Origin: Alistipes sp.
GTDB taxonomy: Bacteria > Bacteroidota > Bacteroidia > Bacteroidales > Rikenellaceae
DNA: 14,425 nt
Reading direction: 5' to 3'
Assembly (NCBI GenBank): GCA_029065825.1
Contig: JAIEHQ010000030.1
Coordinates: 1 to 14,425, forward strand
The notes beneath the pieces are model-generated. The model was not told the DNA's origin and ran no database searches. It saw only the letters and a list, made by a program, of their open reading frames with translations. The translations under genes and the position numbers were made by a program. Numbering within the stretch: position 1 is the first letter of the stretch; every line of letters begins with the position of its first letter. Below, piece by piece: positions 13,941-14,425 of the stretch.

Positions 13941-13948
13941 TATATTTG
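13941..13948 (+). promoter_or_regulatory. Promoter -7 box of the Cys-rich lipoprotein gene
   Basis: TATATTTG matches TAnnTTTG exactly. It predicts a transcript with a 5' leader of roughly 105-110 bases before the ATG at 14064, longer than usual for this window. The -33 element is poor, since no TTG lies at the right distance. This may mean that activation by another factor is needed. Confidence 0.7.
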
Positions 13949-14063
13949 CCCCGTTGGAGAACGTTTTTCGACGGGCCGGGTGCGGAGCCGAACGGGTGTC
14001 GATTCTGCCGGAACGGGAAAACGACTGTGACAAAACGAACCGTTAAATAATAAAATCAAAATC

Positions 14064-14315
14064 ATGAAGAAAGTTTTATCTCTGATCGTTGTCGCAGCGG
14101 CTGTCGCTGCAATGGTAAGTTGTGCAGGCAAGCAGGCCAAGACCGTCGAGGTTGTCGAGACCGAGACCGTAGAGGCTGCCGCTTGCTGCGAGGAGAAGAC
14201 CTGCTGCGAGGGCGAGGCTTGCTGCGAGGAGAAGGCTTGCGAGGAGTGCGCTTGCTGCGAGGGCGAGACCGCTTGCGACAAGGCCGAGTGCTGCGAGGCT
14301 GAGAAAGCCGAGTAA
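14064..14315 (+). CDS. Cys/Glu-rich repeat lipoprotein, unknown function
   Basis: This 83-residue protein has a signal peptide and lipobox (MVSC, lipid-bearing C20), a short Val/Thr/Glu linker, and then about 45 residues containing 13 cysteines. Five are Cys-Cys pairs set in repeats such as CCEEKT, CCEGEA and CCEEKA, followed by CEECACC, a single Cys and CCEAEK. The tail is otherwise Glu, Ala, Lys, Gly and Thr. I recognise no domain. The cysteine density resembles metallothioneins or other soft-metal binders, but the protein would sit on the periplasmic or outer face as a lipoprotein. At DNA level the tail is built from near-identical 18-base units. The gene has its own promoter, a leader of about 110 bases, an inverted repeat at the promoter and a strong terminator, so it is a single-gene unit. 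The start follows the AAATAATAAAATCAAAATC stretch typical of Bacteroidetes. Confidence 0.9.
   Translation: MKKVLSLIVVAAAVAAMVSCAGKQAKTVEVVETETVEAAACCEEKTCCEGEACCEEKACEECACCEGETACDKAECCEAEKAE
14181..14298 (+). repeat. In-frame 18-base tandem-like repeat coding CCE-rich units
   Basis: Units of the form GCTTGCTGCGAGGAGAAG alternate with ACCTGCTGCGAGGGCGAG and recur with small changes at about 14181, 14199, 14217 and 14250. Shortened or interrupted copies fill the rest. Each full unit codes six residues (A/T-CC-E-E/G-K/E). The pattern suggests growth by slippage or unequal exchange and may vary in length between strains. Confidence 0.75.
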
Positions 14316-14338
14316 ATAAGATCACCCGAAGGTCTTGA

Positions 14339-14374
14339 AGAGAGATCCTCCTTCGCGGAGGATCTCTCTTTTTT
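14339..14374 (+). terminator. Intrinsic terminator of the Cys-rich gene
   Basis: AGAGAGATCCTCC (14339-14351) pairs perfectly over 13 bp with GGAGGATCTCTCT (14357-14369) around a 5-base loop and ends in a T run. It lies 23 bases after the stop codon. Confidence 0.94.
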
Positions 14375-14384
14375 GCCTTTTCGT

Positions 14385-14408
14385 GCCGCCGCCCCGCAGG
14401 GCGGCGGT
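14385..14408. other. GC-only hairpin at the window end
   Basis: GCCGCCGCCC (14385-14394) and GGGCGGCGGT (14399-14408) form nine G-C pairs plus one G-T pair around a 4-base loop. No T run follows on either strand. It may mark the 3' end of a convergent gene beyond the window, which cannot be seen. Confidence 0.45.
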
Positions 14409-14425
14409 GTCGTTCGTGATGAAAT

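Noticed and set aside
13905..14030. Small plus-strand ORF of 41 codons between the SPOR-like gene and the Cys-rich gene
   Set aside because: It begins upstream of and runs across the -7 box and inverted repeat, so it would not be on the transcript from that promoter. It has no ribosome-binding site or recognisable protein character.
14181..14298. CRISPR-like or non-coding repeat array
   Set aside because: The repeats are in frame, code for a consistent CCE pattern behind a signal peptide, and have no unique spacers.

Overview
The window reads as chromosomal DNA of a high-GC member of the Bacteroidales. Alistipes or another Rikenellaceae is my best guess, from recall of protein style rather than a search. 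The supporting signs are promoter -7 boxes of the Bacteroidetes form TAnnTTTG at several gene starts, weak or absent Shine-Dalgarno sequences, an L17 with a long Ala/Lys-rich tail, a LysRS with a C-terminal extra domain, and menaquinone-type MenG/UbiE. I see no mobile elements, CRISPR arrays, rRNA or tRNA genes. The region is mostly housekeeping.

Layout. (1) 1-315, plus strand: the 3' end of rplQ (ribosomal protein L17) and a strong terminator. (2) 601-2223, minus strand: a stand-alone TrpB2-type tryptophan synthase beta gene. It is preceded by a promoter, a 28-codon leader peptide with three consecutive Trp codons, and a terminator/antiterminator pair, which together form a complete transcription attenuator. 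(3) 2384-5352, minus strand: lysS followed by tpiA. A four-helix membrane segment lies upstream of tpiA in the same open frame. (4) 5470-10825, minus strand: a tightly packed run of a short-chain dehydrogenase, a membrane zinc metallopeptidase, an SGNH-hydrolase-like protein, an MBOAT acyltransferase and a PAP2 phosphatase. The last four start codons overlap or nearly touch the preceding stops. (5) 10914-13884, plus strand: a LolC/E-FtsX-type permease (probably starting at TTG), menG/ubiE, a small lipoprotein and a SPOR-like secreted protein. (6) 13911-14374: a monocistronic gene for a tiny lipoprotein whose mature part is almost only Cys, Glu, Ala and Lys. It has its own promoter, an inverted repeat at that promoter, and a strong terminator.

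How the genes work together. The trpB2 unit should be switched on when charged tRNA-Trp is scarce. The SGNH-MBOAT pair has the architecture of cell-surface O-acylation systems (AlgI/AlgJ, DltB/DltD type), and the coupled PAP2 enzyme would fit lipid-carrier recycling at the same membrane. The permease, lipoprotein and SPOR protein are envelope functions. The two most notable signals are the trp attenuator and the Cys-Cys-repeat lipoprotein. The open-frame junction between the membrane segment and triosephosphate isomerase is a third point to check.
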